Below are positions 53,807-63,042 of a stretch of 64,000 nt of DNA, in pieces. This stretch comes from Palsa-461 sp963768185 (GTDB taxonomy: Bacteria; Actinomycetota; Acidimicrobiia; Acidimicrobiales; RAAP-2). The notes below the pieces were generated by a model. It was not told where the DNA came from. It did no database searches and was given only the letters and a program-made list of their open reading frames with translations. Made by a program: the position numbers and the translations under genes. Position 1 is the stretch's first letter, and the number at the start of each line of letters is the position of its first letter. The DNA is taken from contig CAVYGS010000004.1 of the NCBI GenBank assembly GCA_963768185.1, forward strand, positions 930,001-994,000. The letters run 5' to 3'.

Positions 53807-54565
53807 ATGACCCCTTCGCCCCGGTCGTCGTTCACCGATATCCGCTGGTTCCAAGAGCTCACCTCCACCAACACCTGGCTGCTCGAGGCGGCAGCGTCGG
53901 GTTGCCCCGAGGGGACGGTCGTGGTGGCCGACCGCCAGTCGGCCGGGCGGGGCCGGCTGGGGCGGAGCTGGACGATGGAGTCGGGCTCGGGGCTGCTCGC
54001 CTCGATCCTGTTTAGGCCCTCGCTCGAGCCCTCCGACCTGTTCTCGGTCGCGGCGCTGGTCTCGCTCTCGGCGCTCGACGCGGTGCAGGCCGTCGCCGGC
54101 GTGGAGGCCGGGGCGAAGTGGCCCAACGACCTGGTGGTGGACGACGCGAAGCTCGCCGGGGTGTTGTCCGAGACGAGTGGCGTCTCCTCCGGCGCGCCGG
54201 CCGTGGTCGTGGGCATCGGCATCAACGTCAGCTGGCCGATGCCCGGTGCCATCGCCGACGAGCTCGGCGCGACCTGTCTGGACGCTCTGAGTGAGCAACG
54301 CGTCGAGCGTGAGGCGCTGCTCGAGGCCCTGCTCGACGCGCTCGAGCCACGCCGTCGGCTGCTCGACGACGAGATCGGCCGCGCCTCGATCGTCCTCGAC
54401 CTCGCCGCACGCACCGTGACGATCGGGCGGAACGTCCGCGTCGAACTCGCCAGGGAGACCTTCACCGGCACCGCGACCGGGCTCGACGCATCGGGACAGC
54501 TGGTCGTCGACACGGCGACCGGGATGCGGACCGTCTCGGCCGGCGACGTGGTCCACCTGCGCTGA
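53807..54565 (+). CDS. birA: Biotin-[acetyl-CoA-carboxylase] ligase, no DNA-binding domain
   Basis: Attaches biotin to the BCCP lysine of carboxylases. The 252 residues begin directly with the catalytic domain: STNTWLLEAA (about residues 22-31), the biotinyl-AMP loop GRGRLGRSW (about 48-56), KWPNDLVVDDAKLAG (about 105-119) and GIGINVSW; a small C-terminal SH3-like part follows. There is no N-terminal helix-turn-helix, so it is an enzyme only. ATG 53807 is chosen over GTG 53759. A -10-like TACACT is at 53727-53732. Divergent from the carboxylase gene. Confidence 0.92.
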   Translation: MTPSPRSSFTDIRWFQELTSTNTWLLEAAASGCPEGTVVVADRQSAGRGRLGRSWTMESGSGLLASILFRPSLEPSDLFSVAALVSLSALDAVQAVAGVEAGAKWPNDLVVDDAKLAGVLSETSGVSSGAPAVVVGIGINVSWPMPGAIADELGATCLDALSEQRVEREALLEALLDALEPRRRLLDDEIGRASIVLDLAARTVTIGRNVRVELARETFTGTATGLDASGQLVVDTATGMRTVSAGDVVHLR

Positions 54566-54596
54566 GCGTGGTCGGGGCCGCTTAGGGGGCGGCCGG

Positions 54597-54602
54597 TAGG
54601 CT
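54597..54602 (+). promoter_or_regulatory. -10-like box TAGGCT before rmlB
   Basis: GCCGG-TAGGCT ends six bases before the rmlB ATG at 54609, again consistent with a leaderless transcript; no ribosome binding site is present. Confidence 0.45.
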
Positions 54603-54608
54603 GCACGC

Positions 54609-55613
54609 ATGCGGCTCCTCGTGACCGGTGGGGCTGGGTTCATCGGCTCGAACTTCGTCCGCCACTGGGCTCGCGAGCACCCCTCCGACCAGCTGGTGAT
54701 CCTCGACGCGCTGACCTATGCCGGCAACCGGGCCAACCTGGACGGACTCGACGTGGTCTTCGTCCACGCCGACATCGGGGACGCGGGGGCGGTGAGCCGA
54801 ACGCTGGCCGACCACCAGATCGAAACCGTCGTGCACTTCGCCGCGGAGTCCCACACGAGCCGGGGAGCACTCGACCCCGGCATCTTCTTCCGCACCAACG
54901 TCGTGGGCACCCAGGTGCTCCTCGAGGCCTCCCGACGCCATGGAGTGGCGCGCTTCCACCACATCTCGACCGACGAGGTCTACGGCGAGATGGCGCTGGA
55001 CGAGCCGAACCCGTTCACCGAGGAGAGCCCGTACCGGCCGCGCACCCCCTACAGCGCGTCGAAGGCCGGAGCGGACCACGCCGTGCGCGCCTACGCCGAG
55101 ACCTTCGGCCTGCCGGTGACGATCACCAATGGCGCGAACAACTACGGCCCTTACCAGTTCCCCGAAAAGCTGGTCGCGCTCTGCGCGACCCGGGCGCTGG
55201 ACGACCGCCCACTGCCCCTGTACTCCTCGCTTAGGAACAAACGCGAGTGGCTGCACGTCTCCGACCACTGCCGTGCGATCGAGGCGGTGCTCACCGGTGG
55301 CCGGCTTGGGGAGACCTACCTCGTCGGCAGCGGCGTGGAGGCCAGCATCGAGGAGATGGCGGACCTGATCCTCGAGGCCGCCGGAAAGCCCCAGTCGCTG
55401 AAGGAGATCGTGCCCGACCGGCCCGGCCACGACACGCGCTACTTGCTCGACTCCTCGAAGCTCCGCCGGGAGCTCGGGTGGTCTCCGACCATCGAGCTGA
55501 AGACCGGCATCGCCCAGACCGTGCAGTGGTACGCGGAGCACCGGGACTGGTGGGAACCGCTGCTCGACATCGCGACGGTCGACGAGCACGCCTGGGCCGA
55601 GAGCAGCCACTGA
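54609..55613 (+). CDS. rmlB: dTDP-glucose 4,6-dehydratase
   Basis: Second enzyme of dTDP-L-rhamnose synthesis, 334 residues. TGGAGFIGSNFVRH (about residues 6-19) binds NAD, STDEVYGE carries the catalytic Thr-Asp-Glu, and YSASKAGADH the Tyr-Lys pair; NNYGPYQFPEKLV and NKREWLHVSDHC are typical. Two usually constant segments are changed: AAESHTSRG instead of the common AESHVDRS, and TNGANNYGPY instead of TRxSNNYGPY. It may still be RmlB or a close NDP-sugar dehydratase. rmlA and rmlC are not in the window. Confidence 0.88.
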   Translation: MRLLVTGGAGFIGSNFVRHWAREHPSDQLVILDALTYAGNRANLDGLDVVFVHADIGDAGAVSRTLADHQIETVVHFAAESHTSRGALDPGIFFRTNVVGTQVLLEASRRHGVARFHHISTDEVYGEMALDEPNPFTEESPYRPRTPYSASKAGADHAVRAYAETFGLPVTITNGANNYGPYQFPEKLVALCATRALDDRPLPLYSSLRNKREWLHVSDHCRAIEAVLTGGRLGETYLVGSGVEASIEEMADLILEAAGKPQSLKEIVPDRPGHDTRYLLDSSKLRRELGWSPTIELKTGIAQTVQWYAEHRDWWEPLLDIATVDEHAWAESSH

Positions 55614-55644
55614 GCCCGGTCACGACTGCCGACCACTCGACGCG

Positions 55645-56499
55645 ATGCGCTTCTTCGTGACCGGCGCGGCCGGCCAGCTCGGCTGGGAGGTGTCGGCTGT
55701 GCTCGAGCATGACGGCGCCGAGGTCGTGCGGGCCACCCACGCGTCGCTTCCGATCGAGGACCGGCGGGCGGTGGACGCTGCGCTCGACGCAGCCCGACCC
55801 GATGTCGTGATCCACGCGGCGGCCATGACGAATGTCGATCGTTGCGAGGAGGAGCCGCAGACGGCAGAGGCGGTCAACACGCTCGGCACCCAGCACGTGG
55901 CGGACGCCGCGGCGCGGGTCGGGGCGCACCTGTTGTACGTGTCGACGGACTACGTGTTCGACGGCACGGCCACCCGTCCCTACACCGAATCCGACGACAC
56001 CAACCCGATCTCGGTCTACGGGATCACGAAGCTCCGCGGCGAGCGGGCCTGTCCGCCGGACGCCACCGTCGTCCGCACGGCCTGGGTGGCCGGCGCCCAC
56101 TCGCCGAACTTCGTCACGACGGTGCTCCAGCTGTGCGACGGCGACGGCGAGCTCCGATTCGTCGACGACCAGCGCTCGACGCCGACGTTCACCGCCGACC
56201 TATGCGGGGCGCTCGTCGCCTTGGCCACCGACCGCAGGGCCGGGTGCTTCCACGTCACCAATGCCGGCGACGCAAGTCGCTTCGAACTGGCATGCGAGAC
56301 GGTCGCGCTGGCCGGCGGCGATCCGGATCGGGTCGTCCCGATCTCGACCGACGAGCTCCGACCGGCGCGTCCGGCGCGGCGACCGGCGTACTCGGTGCTC
56401 GACACCGGCGCGTTCCGGACAGCCGGATACGACGCCTTGCCCGACTGGCGCGACGGTCTCGCCCGCCTGGTCTCCGAGCTTCGTTCGGCGCCGCGATGA
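55645..56499 (+). CDS. rmlD: dTDP-4-dehydrorhamnose reductase
   Basis: Last enzyme of dTDP-rhamnose synthesis, 284 residues. VTGAAGQLGWEV (about residues 5-16) binds NAD(P)H, HAAAMTNVDRCEEEP is the family segment, and STDYVFDG and YGITKLRGE give the Ser-Tyr-Lys triad. FVDDQRSTPTFTADL is also typical. It lies 31 bases after rmlB and overlaps the following glycosyltransferase by four bases (ATGA), so the three genes form one unit for rhamnose transfer. Confidence 0.92.
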   Translation: MRFFVTGAAGQLGWEVSAVLEHDGAEVVRATHASLPIEDRRAVDAALDAARPDVVIHAAAMTNVDRCEEEPQTAEAVNTLGTQHVADAAARVGAHLLYVSTDYVFDGTATRPYTESDDTNPISVYGITKLRGERACPPDATVVRTAWVAGAHSPNFVTTVLQLCDGDGELRFVDDQRSTPTFTADLCGALVALATDRRAGCFHVTNAGDASRFELACETVALAGGDPDRVVPISTDELRPARPARRPAYSVLDTGAFRTAGYDALPDWRDGLARLVSELRSAPR

Positions 56500-57380
56500 G
56501 CGAACGAGGCGCAGCGGTCATTGTCGACTATGACGCCGGCGCGTACCTGGCCGATTGCGTGCGCTCACTGGAGACCGAGGGCGTCGCCGAGCTCGTGGTG
56601 GTGGAGAACGGCGACGCGGCTGCCGCTCGGTCGGCACTCGACCGTGACGGCCTGGCGGCGACGCCGCTGCTGGTGACCGGTCGCAACCTCGGCTACGGCG
56701 CAGGCGCAAACCGTGGGCTCGCCGCAATCGAGCGCGGGGAGTACGTGCTGGTGTGCAATCCCGACCTTGTGGTGCACGTCGGCGCATTGCGACCTCTCGA
56801 AGCGGCCCTCGACCAGCATCCGGGCTGGGCCATCGTCGGGCCGCGGATCATGACCCCCGAGGGCGTCCTATATCCGTCGGCTCGCCTGTTCCCTCCGCCG
56901 TGGGTGGCTGTCGGACACGCGCTCTTCGGGGTGCTCTTCCCTGCAAACTCCTTCACCCGCCGCTACCGCACGCCCGACCTCCAAGACCGCCCGACCGAGG
57001 TGGACTGGGTGTCGGGCGCCTGCTTTCTCGCCCGCCGGAGCGCCCTCGAAGAGATCGGCGGGTTCGATGAGCGCTACTTCATGTTCGCCGAGGACATGGA
57101 CCTGTGCTGGCGGGCCGCCCAAGCGGGCTGGAAGGTCGGGTTCGAGCCGTCCGCCGCGGTGACCCATCACGAGGGCATCTCGCGCCGCAAGCACCCGTAC
57201 CGGATGGCGCTCGCCCATCACCGTTCCGCTTTGCGCTTCGCCTCGCGCACCTGGTCGGGCCCGCGCCGGGCCCTGCTGCCGATCGTCGCGCTCGGGCTTG
57301 CGGCGCGCCTGGCCGCGATCTGGGCGTCGATGGCGTTCCGTGGCGTGCGCTCCACGGGCGCCGCTCGCCGGTCTGTGTAG
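56496..57380 (+). CDS. Family 2 glycosyltransferase, rhamnosyltransferase-like
   Basis: GT-A fold transferase of 294 residues. GAAVIVDYDAGAYLADCVRSL opens the domain (key VIVDYDAGAYL), NLGYGAGANRGLA is the nucleotide-sugar segment, VCNPDLVVH the DxD-like site, and WVSGACFLARRSALEEIGGFDE the acceptor part, as in WbbL-type rhamnosyltransferases. The C-terminus has a hydrophobic helix (LLPIVALGLAARLAAIWA) that may attach it to the membrane. ATG 56496 overlaps rmlD, so it very likely uses dTDP-rhamnose made by its neighbours, for cell-wall linker or polysaccharide. Confidence 0.9.
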   Translation: MSERGAAVIVDYDAGAYLADCVRSLETEGVAELVVVENGDAAAARSALDRDGLAATPLLVTGRNLGYGAGANRGLAAIERGEYVLVCNPDLVVHVGALRPLEAALDQHPGWAIVGPRIMTPEGVLYPSARLFPPPWVAVGHALFGVLFPANSFTRRYRTPDLQDRPTEVDWVSGACFLARRSALEEIGGFDERYFMFAEDMDLCWRAAQAGWKVGFEPSAAVTHHEGISRRKHPYRMALAHHRSALRFASRTWSGPRRALLPIVALGLAARLAAIWASMAFRGVRSTGAARRSV

Positions 57381-58075
57381 CGGGAGCTTGATTGACCGTG
57401 TCGTGGTCAGCCAGGCCAGCGGCTCTTGGGTCGAGGTCGGAAACAGCCAGCCCCATTAGGATTTCGGGCGTGAGAGGGCGAGTGCGGTACGCGAACTCCG
57501 GGCGGCGCAGGATTCTCGTCACCGATGGTCATGAGGCCGAGGCCAGGGCGGCGCAGTTGCGCAAACGCCCGAACCGGTTTGGCGTCTTCTGCCTCCGAGT
57601 GCTGGGTTTTCGGGGCGCAATCGCCCCGCCGATGGGTCAGGGCGCCCGCGCCGCCGGGCCGTCCCACCTGCACCCAGTGCACCACGAGCACCCGACTCCC
57701 GGCGAGTAGCTGCCGCAGAGCGAGACCGCGGCGGCGTTCGCCCCTAGAGTTGGCGTGGGCTGCGTGCGGGTCTGTGGTTGAAAGTCGAGGCCAGTCGCAG
57801 GCGAAACGACCCACGTAAGGCAACTCGTGGTTGCTGAGCATGGTGCGATTTAGAGGTAAGTCCTGCCCGTCCCTCCCGAACCTCGGGTCGTGGCGGAGAC
57901 GGGGAGACGCGGACCAGATCCGGGGTCGAAGGGTCTACGACCGCCGACGCCGGGGCCGCCAACTCCGCGGCAGGCGAGTGTGGGGTCAAAGACCAGGTCA
58001 GCCGCACGCAGCCCGCTCCAACCCCTCTGGGTAGGCACCTTTCTCCCGATTCGAGGCCGGTAGGATCGCTGGGAA
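57381..58075. other. Unusually long spacer between the glycosyltransferase and secA
   Basis: 695 bases without a gene I can support. Open frames on both strands (such as 57407-57841 minus, 57392-57709 plus) give Arg/Pro/Ala-rich protein without domains or a ribosome binding site. A perfect hairpin CGGGGCG-CAAT-CGCCCCG (57611-57628) is the clearest structure. GAGGTAAGTCC at 57853-57863 faintly recalls RNase P RNA but the rest does not fit. The right end holds the secA promoter. It may contain a non-coding RNA or a decayed gene. Confidence 0.4.
58061..58066 (+). promoter_or_regulatory. -10-like box TAGGAT before secA
   Basis: GCCGG-TAGGAT ends nine bases before the secA ATG, with GGGAA between as a possible partial ribosome binding site; the leader would be about three bases. 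Confidence 0.45.
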
Positions 58076-60861
58076 ATGAGTGTGCTGACAAAGGTCCTCA
58101 AGGCCGGCGAGGGTAAGAAGGTGCGTCGCCTCGCCGAGTTGGTCCCCATGATCAACGCGCTCGAGGAGGAGGTCGAGGCGCTCGACGACGACGCCCTTCG
58201 GCACAAGACCGTCGAGTTCAAAGAACGCCTCGACCAGGGGGAGGACCTCGACGACCTCCTTATCGAGGCCTTTGCCGTGGTCCGAGAGGGCGCCTGGCGG
58301 GTCCTCGGCCAGCGGCCCTTCGACGTCCAGCTGATGGGCGGTATGGCCCTGCACTTCGGGTGGATCGCCGAGATGAAGACCGGCGAGGGCAAGACGCTGG
58401 TCTCGACGATGCCCGTGTACCTGAACGCCCTCGACGGCCTCGGGGTGCACATGGTCACGGTCAACGACTACCTGGCCACCCGCGACGCCGGCTGGATGGG
58501 CCAGTTGCACCGTTGGCTGGGGCTGACCGTCGGCCGGGTCGGGCCTGACCTCGCCGATCCCGCGGACAAGCGCGCCGCCTACGCGTGCGACGTGACGTAT
58601 GGGACCAATACCGAGTTCGGGTTCGACTACCTGCGCGACAACATGGCGCGATCGAAGGAGACGATGGTCCAGCGCGGCCACGTCTTCGGGATCGTCGACG
58701 AAGTCGACTCAATTCTGATCGACGAGGCGCGCACGCCCCTCATCATCTCGGGGCCGGCCGACGAGGCGGCCCGCCTCTACTACCAGTTCGCCGGTCTCGT
58801 CCGGACGCTCGAGCCGCGACCAGGACTACGAGGTGGACGAGGAGAAGCGGCTGGTCGTCCCGCTCGAGGCGGGCATCGAGAAGGTGGAGAAGGCGCTCGG
58901 GGTCGCCAACCTCTACGACGCGGTGGCCGTCAACTACGTCCACCAGCTCACCAAGGCCATCGAGGCCAAGGAGTTGTGGCACCGCGACAAGGAGTACGTG
59001 GTCGATCAGGGCGAGGTGAAGATCGTCGACGAGTTCACCGGCCGCATCCTCGACGGGCGCCGCTGGTCCGACGGCCTCCACCAGGCGGTCGAGGCGAAGG
59101 AGCGGGTGCGGATCAAGGAGGAGAACCACACCTGGGCCACCGTCACGCTCCAGAACTACTTCCGCATGTACGAGAAGCTCGCCGGGATGACCGGGACCGC
59201 CGAGACCGAGGCGGGCGAGTTCGCGAGCACCTATGACCTGCCGGTCGTGCCGATCCCGACCAACCTGCCGATGGTCCGCGCCGATGGGGCCGACCTCGTG
59301 TTCAAGACCGAGGAAGCGAAGTTCGCGGCCGTCGTCGAGGACATCGTCGAGCGCAACGCCCTGGGACAGCCGATCCTTGTGGGCACGGCATCGGTCGCCA
59401 AGTCCGAGCTGTTGTCGCGCCTGTTGTCCCAGCGCGGGGTGAAGCACGAGGTCCTGAACGCCAAGCAGCACTTCCGGGAGGCCGAGGTCGTGGCCCAGGC
59501 GGGCCGCCTCGGCGCGGTCACCGTGGCCACCAACATGGCCGGCCGGGGTGTCGACATCATCCTCGGCGGCAACGCGGAGCATGCTCGGCCAGCACGAGGC
59601 GACCGCCCGGGGTATCGACATCGAGACCGACGAGGGCCGGGCCGAGCTCAAGAAGCTGACCGAAGAGTTCGCCGAACGCTGCAAGGCCGAGGGCGAGAAG
59701 GTCCGCGAGCTCGGCGGACTGTACGTGCTCGGCAGTGAGCGCCATGAGAGCCGCCGCATCGACAACCAGCTCCGGGGCCGTTCGGGTCGCCAGGGCGACC
59801 TCGGCGAAAGCAGGTTCTTCCTCAGCCTCGAGGACGACCTCATGCGGCTCTTCGCGACGGGTGCGATGAGCTGGGTGATGGAAAAGGCCCTGCCCGAGGA
59901 TGTCCCCATTGAGGCGAGGATGGTCACCAAAGCGATCGAGCGGGCGCAGAACACCGTCGAAGGGAAGAACTCCGAGCAGCGCAAGGACGTCTTGAAATAC
60001 GACGAGGTGATGAACGAGCAGCGCAAGGTGATCTACGCGAACCGGCTCGGGATCCTGGAGGGGGAGGACCTCCACGACCGCACCGCCGAGCTGATCGAAG
60101 AGACGATCGAAGGCCTCGTGCAGCAGTCGTGTCCGACCGAGTACCAGGAGGAGTGGGACCTCGAGCACCTGGTCGCCGAGGTCACGCAGTACTTCCCGAC
60201 CAAATTCACGACCGCCGACCTGGAGGAGGCAACCAACTCGGCGCAGATCACCGAGGGCCTCGTCACCGAGGCCCTCGAGTACTACGAGCAGCGCTCCCGG
60301 AACATGCCCGGCGGTGAAGAAACGGCCCGCCAGATCGAACGCGAGGTGATGCTCCAGATCATCGACCAGCGCTGGCGCGACCACATGGCGGAGATGGACT
60401 ACCTGCGAGAGGGCATCCATCTGCGGGGAGTGTCGGGGACCGACCCACTCGTCGCGTGGCAGCGTGAGGGATTCACGATGTTCGAGAAGCTCGTGCAAGC
60501 GATCGACGACGACTACCTGCGCTACGTGCTCCACGTGGAGGCGGTGGTCAACCCGGTCTCTGAGCCCGACCTGTCGCGCGCCGTCTACGAGGCGGCGGAT
60601 GACCCGGTCGCCGGCACGCTGTCGTTGGGTCAGCCGTTCGTCGGCGATCGCGGGCCAGTCGAGTCAAACGGGGGAGGGTTGCACGCCGCCCAGCAGGCCA
60701 GCAACGGCGCCGGCCGAGGCGGTCGCGCGCCGAGGGCCCAGGCGGTCGACGACCAGACGCTCATGCCCACGGTGAAGCCGGCGCACGCGAAGATCGGCCG
60801 CAACGAGCCGTGCTGGTGCGGGAGCGGCAAGAAGTTCAAGCTGTGTCATGGCACCCCCTGA
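58076..60861 (+). CDS. secA: Preprotein translocase ATPase SecA, split by two one-base shifts
   Basis: Motor of the Sec export pathway. Three parts in three frames join into one protein: residues 1 to about 246 with Walker A MKTGEGKTL, NDYLATRDAGWMG and VDEVDSILIDEARTP; the second from DQDYEVDEEKRL through FTGRILDGRRWSDGLHQAVEAKE (key GRRWSDGLHQA) and GMTGTAETEA to GRGVDIILGGN; the third from MLGQHEATARGID through DNQLRGRSGRQGD to the zinc tail CWCGSGKKFKLCH. One extra C near 58813-58818 and one at about 59580 explain both breaks; the corrected length is 927 residues. As secA is essential, these are almost certainly sequence errors. Confidence 0.95.
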
Positions 60862-61996
60862 GGTCGCGGGGGCCGAGCGTCGAGACCTTGCGGCCGAGCT
60901 CGAGGGTCTGAGCGGTCGGATCGAGGAAGCCCGCGGCTACCTCGACATCGAGTCGCTCAGTGCACGTCGAGGCGAGCTCGAGGCCGAGGTGGCCCGGCCG
61001 GATCTCTGGGATGACCCCGAGCGCGGGCGCGCGGTGACGACCGAGCTCGGCCGAGTGAGCGACGACCTGGACCGCTTCGCCGAGCTGACCGACACCCTCG
61101 AGGAGGCGCGGGTCCTCCACGAGTTGGTGGGAGAAGCCGAGTCCGTCGGGTCGTCCGACGAGGGGCTCGCCAAGGAGCTCGACGAGACGCTCAGCGGGCT
61201 CGAGACCCGAGTCGCCCGCCTCGAGCTCCAGTCGTTGCTCTCGGGTGAGTACGACGAGCGCGACGCGGTGGCCGAGGTCCACGCCGGCGCCGGTGGCACC
61301 GACGCCCAGGACTGGACCGAGATGCTGCTGCGCATGTACACCCGCTGGGCCGAGCGCCGCGGCTTCTCCATCGAGATCGACGAGGCTACCGAGGGCAAGG
61401 AAGCCGGCCTGCTCTCGGCGACCTTCATCGTTCGGGGCCGCTTCGCCTTCGGGCTGCTCTCCGCCGAGCGCGGGGTGCACCGCCTGGTGCGCATCTCGCC
61501 GTTCGACTCGCAGAGCCGGCGCCAGACGAGCTTCGCGTCGCTCGACGTGATCCCGTTCTTGGAGGACCTCTCCGACGAGATCGAGATCGACGAGAAGGAC
61601 CTGAACATCGACACCTACCGCGCCTCGGGCGCCGGCGGGCAACACGTCAACAAGACCGACTCGGCGGTGCGCCTTACCCACCTCCCGACGGGCATCGTCG
61701 TGACGTGCCAGAACGAGCGGAGCCAGCACCAGAACAAGGCGCGGGCCATGCAGATCCTGGCGGCGAAGCTCGCCCAGCGGAATCGCGAGGAGCGGCAGGC
61801 CGAGATCGACGCGCTGGGCGGAGAGCGCAGCGACAACGCGTGGGGGAGCCAGATCCGGTCCTACACGCTGGCCCCGTTCCAGCTGGTGAAGGACGTCCGG
61901 ACTCGCCTCGAGACGGGCAACGTCGACGCGGTGCTCGACGGGGACATCGACGCCTTCATCGAGGCCGAGTTGCGCCGCCGCAGGTCGCTCGCTTAG
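60848..61996 (+). CDS. prfB: Peptide chain release factor 2
   Basis: Ends translation at UGA and UAA. The 382 residues contain the stop-codon reading tripeptide SPF in ISPFDSQSRRQ (about residues 217-227) and the catalytic GGQ in SGAGGQHVNKTDSAVR (about 258-273). There is no in-frame UGA near the start, so the autoregulatory frameshift known from E. coli prfB is absent. The ATG at 60848 overlaps the secA end by 14 bases. The order secA-prfB-ftsE-ftsX is conserved in Actinomycetota. Confidence 0.95.
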   Translation: MAPPEVAGAERRDLAAELEGLSGRIEEARGYLDIESLSARRGELEAEVARPDLWDDPERGRAVTTELGRVSDDLDRFAELTDTLEEARVLHELVGEAESVGSSDEGLAKELDETLSGLETRVARLELQSLLSGEYDERDAVAEVHAGAGGTDAQDWTEMLLRMYTRWAERRGFSIEIDEATEGKEAGLLSATFIVRGRFAFGLLSAERGVHRLVRISPFDSQSRRQTSFASLDVIPFLEDLSDEIEIDEKDLNIDTYRASGAGGQHVNKTDSAVRLTHLPTGIVVTCQNERSQHQNKARAMQILAAKLAQRNREERQAEIDALGGERSDNAWGSQIRSYTLAPFQLVKDVRTRLETGNVDAVLDGDIDAFIEAELRRRRSLA

Positions 61997-62308
61997 CGCA
62001 CACCCTCGTCCACAGACCGGGTGAGCCGTTCCTCACACTCGGTGGCTCTGTTGCAGTTCTGCACTTTTTGGTGACGAATCAGCAATCCGACGAGAAGGTC
62101 CAGGCCACGCCGGTCGGGCGGTCAAGCGCCACCGGTGTTGCTCGTACGCGCCGCGGCGGCGATCCGGCCAAATCGCCTGCTCGAGGTTGTTCCCCGTGAG
62201 TGGGTCCGACTCGCTAGGCTTGGCCGGTCCGATGCCTCCTCGAACACCCACTCTGCGCGGTGATGTCCACCGGCGACCAATGTTCTCCGACGTGACGAAG
62301 CGCTGGGC
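61997..62308. other. Spacer between prfB and ftsE
   Basis: 312 bases with no supported gene. TGCA-GTTC-TGCA followed by C and five T (62052-62069) is a weak intrinsic-terminator-like element after prfB, the only U-tailed hairpin I see in the window. The rest should contain the ftsE promoter, but no convincing boxes stand out. Confidence 0.4.
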
Positions 62309-63040
62309 ATGATCCGCTTCGACAACGTCACCAAGGTCTACAAGAACGGCACCGTCGCGGTGCGCGGCGTGTCGCTCGACATCCAAAAGGGCGAGTTTGT
62401 CTTCCTCGTCGGCCCGTCGGGCTCCGGCAAGACGACCTGCATCCGCATGCTGTTGCGCGAGGAGCTTCCCGACCGCGGACGCATCTGGGTGGCCGGGCGC
62501 GAGATCATCCACATGCCCAAGTGGCGCGTGCCCTACCTTCGCCGCAACGTCGGGTGCGTGTTCCAAGACTTCCGTCTGCTCCCGAACAAGACGGTGTTCC
62601 AGAACGTCGCGTTCACACTCGAGGTGATCGGCCGACCCAAGAACGTCGTTGAGACCCAGGTGCCACAGGTTCTGGAATTGGTCGGCCTTACCAAGAAGCG
62701 CGACAACCTGCCGAGCGAGCTCTCCGGCGGTGAGCAGCAACGCGTCGCGGTGGCTCGCGCCTTTGTGAACCGGCCGCTCATCCTCCTCGCGGACGAGCCG
62801 ACCGGGAACCTCGACCCCGGCACGAGCCAGGGCATCATGCGGCTGCTCGACCGCATCAACCGCACCGGGACGACCGTGGTGGTGGCGACGCACGACGCGG
62901 CACTCGTCGACTGGATGCGCCGCCGGGTCGTGGAGCTCGACCAGGGCACGATCGTGCGCGACCAGGCCCGGGGCGTCTACGGCATCGAATCGACGACCGG
63001 ACCGGTCCCGAGGACCGAGGTCGCGGGCCGCCGAAGCTGA
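62309..63040 (+). CDS. ftsE: Cell-division ABC transporter ATP-binding protein FtsE
   Basis: ATPase that with FtsX controls peptidoglycan hydrolases at the division site. The 243 residues begin MIRFDNVTKVYKNGTVAVRG; Walker A GPSGSGKTT (about residues 35-43), Q-loop in FQDFRLLPNKTVFQNVAF, signature LSGGEQQRVAVARAF and Walker B ILLADEPTGNLDP are all intact, with the switch His in ATHD. ATG at 62309. ftsX begins two bases after its stop. Confidence 0.95.
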   Translation: MIRFDNVTKVYKNGTVAVRGVSLDIQKGEFVFLVGPSGSGKTTCIRMLLREELPDRGRIWVAGREIIHMPKWRVPYLRRNVGCVFQDFRLLPNKTVFQNVAFTLEVIGRPKNVVETQVPQVLELVGLTKKRDNLPSELSGGEQQRVAVARAFVNRPLILLADEPTGNLDPGTSQGIMRLLDRINRTGTTVVVATHDAALVDWMRRRVVELDQGTIVRDQARGVYGIESTTGPVPRTEVAGRRS

Positions 63041-63042
63041 CC

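Noticed and set aside
57407..57841. 144-residue open frame on the minus strand in the pre-secA spacer
   Set aside because: Arg/Pro/Ala-rich, no ribosome binding site, no recognisable domain and no conservation that I can see.
57850..58060. RNase P RNA gene
   Set aside because: GAGGTAAGTCC is similar to one conserved word, but the matching 3' conserved segment and overall pairing are not found.
58076..60861. Programmed frameshifting in secA
   Set aside because: No slippery heptamer or pseudoknot is evident; both sites need a forward skip of one C in GC-rich strings, the same kind of change as in six unrelated genes here.
60848..61996. Autoregulatory frameshift in prfB
   Set aside because: The gene is a single open frame with no early in-frame UGA.
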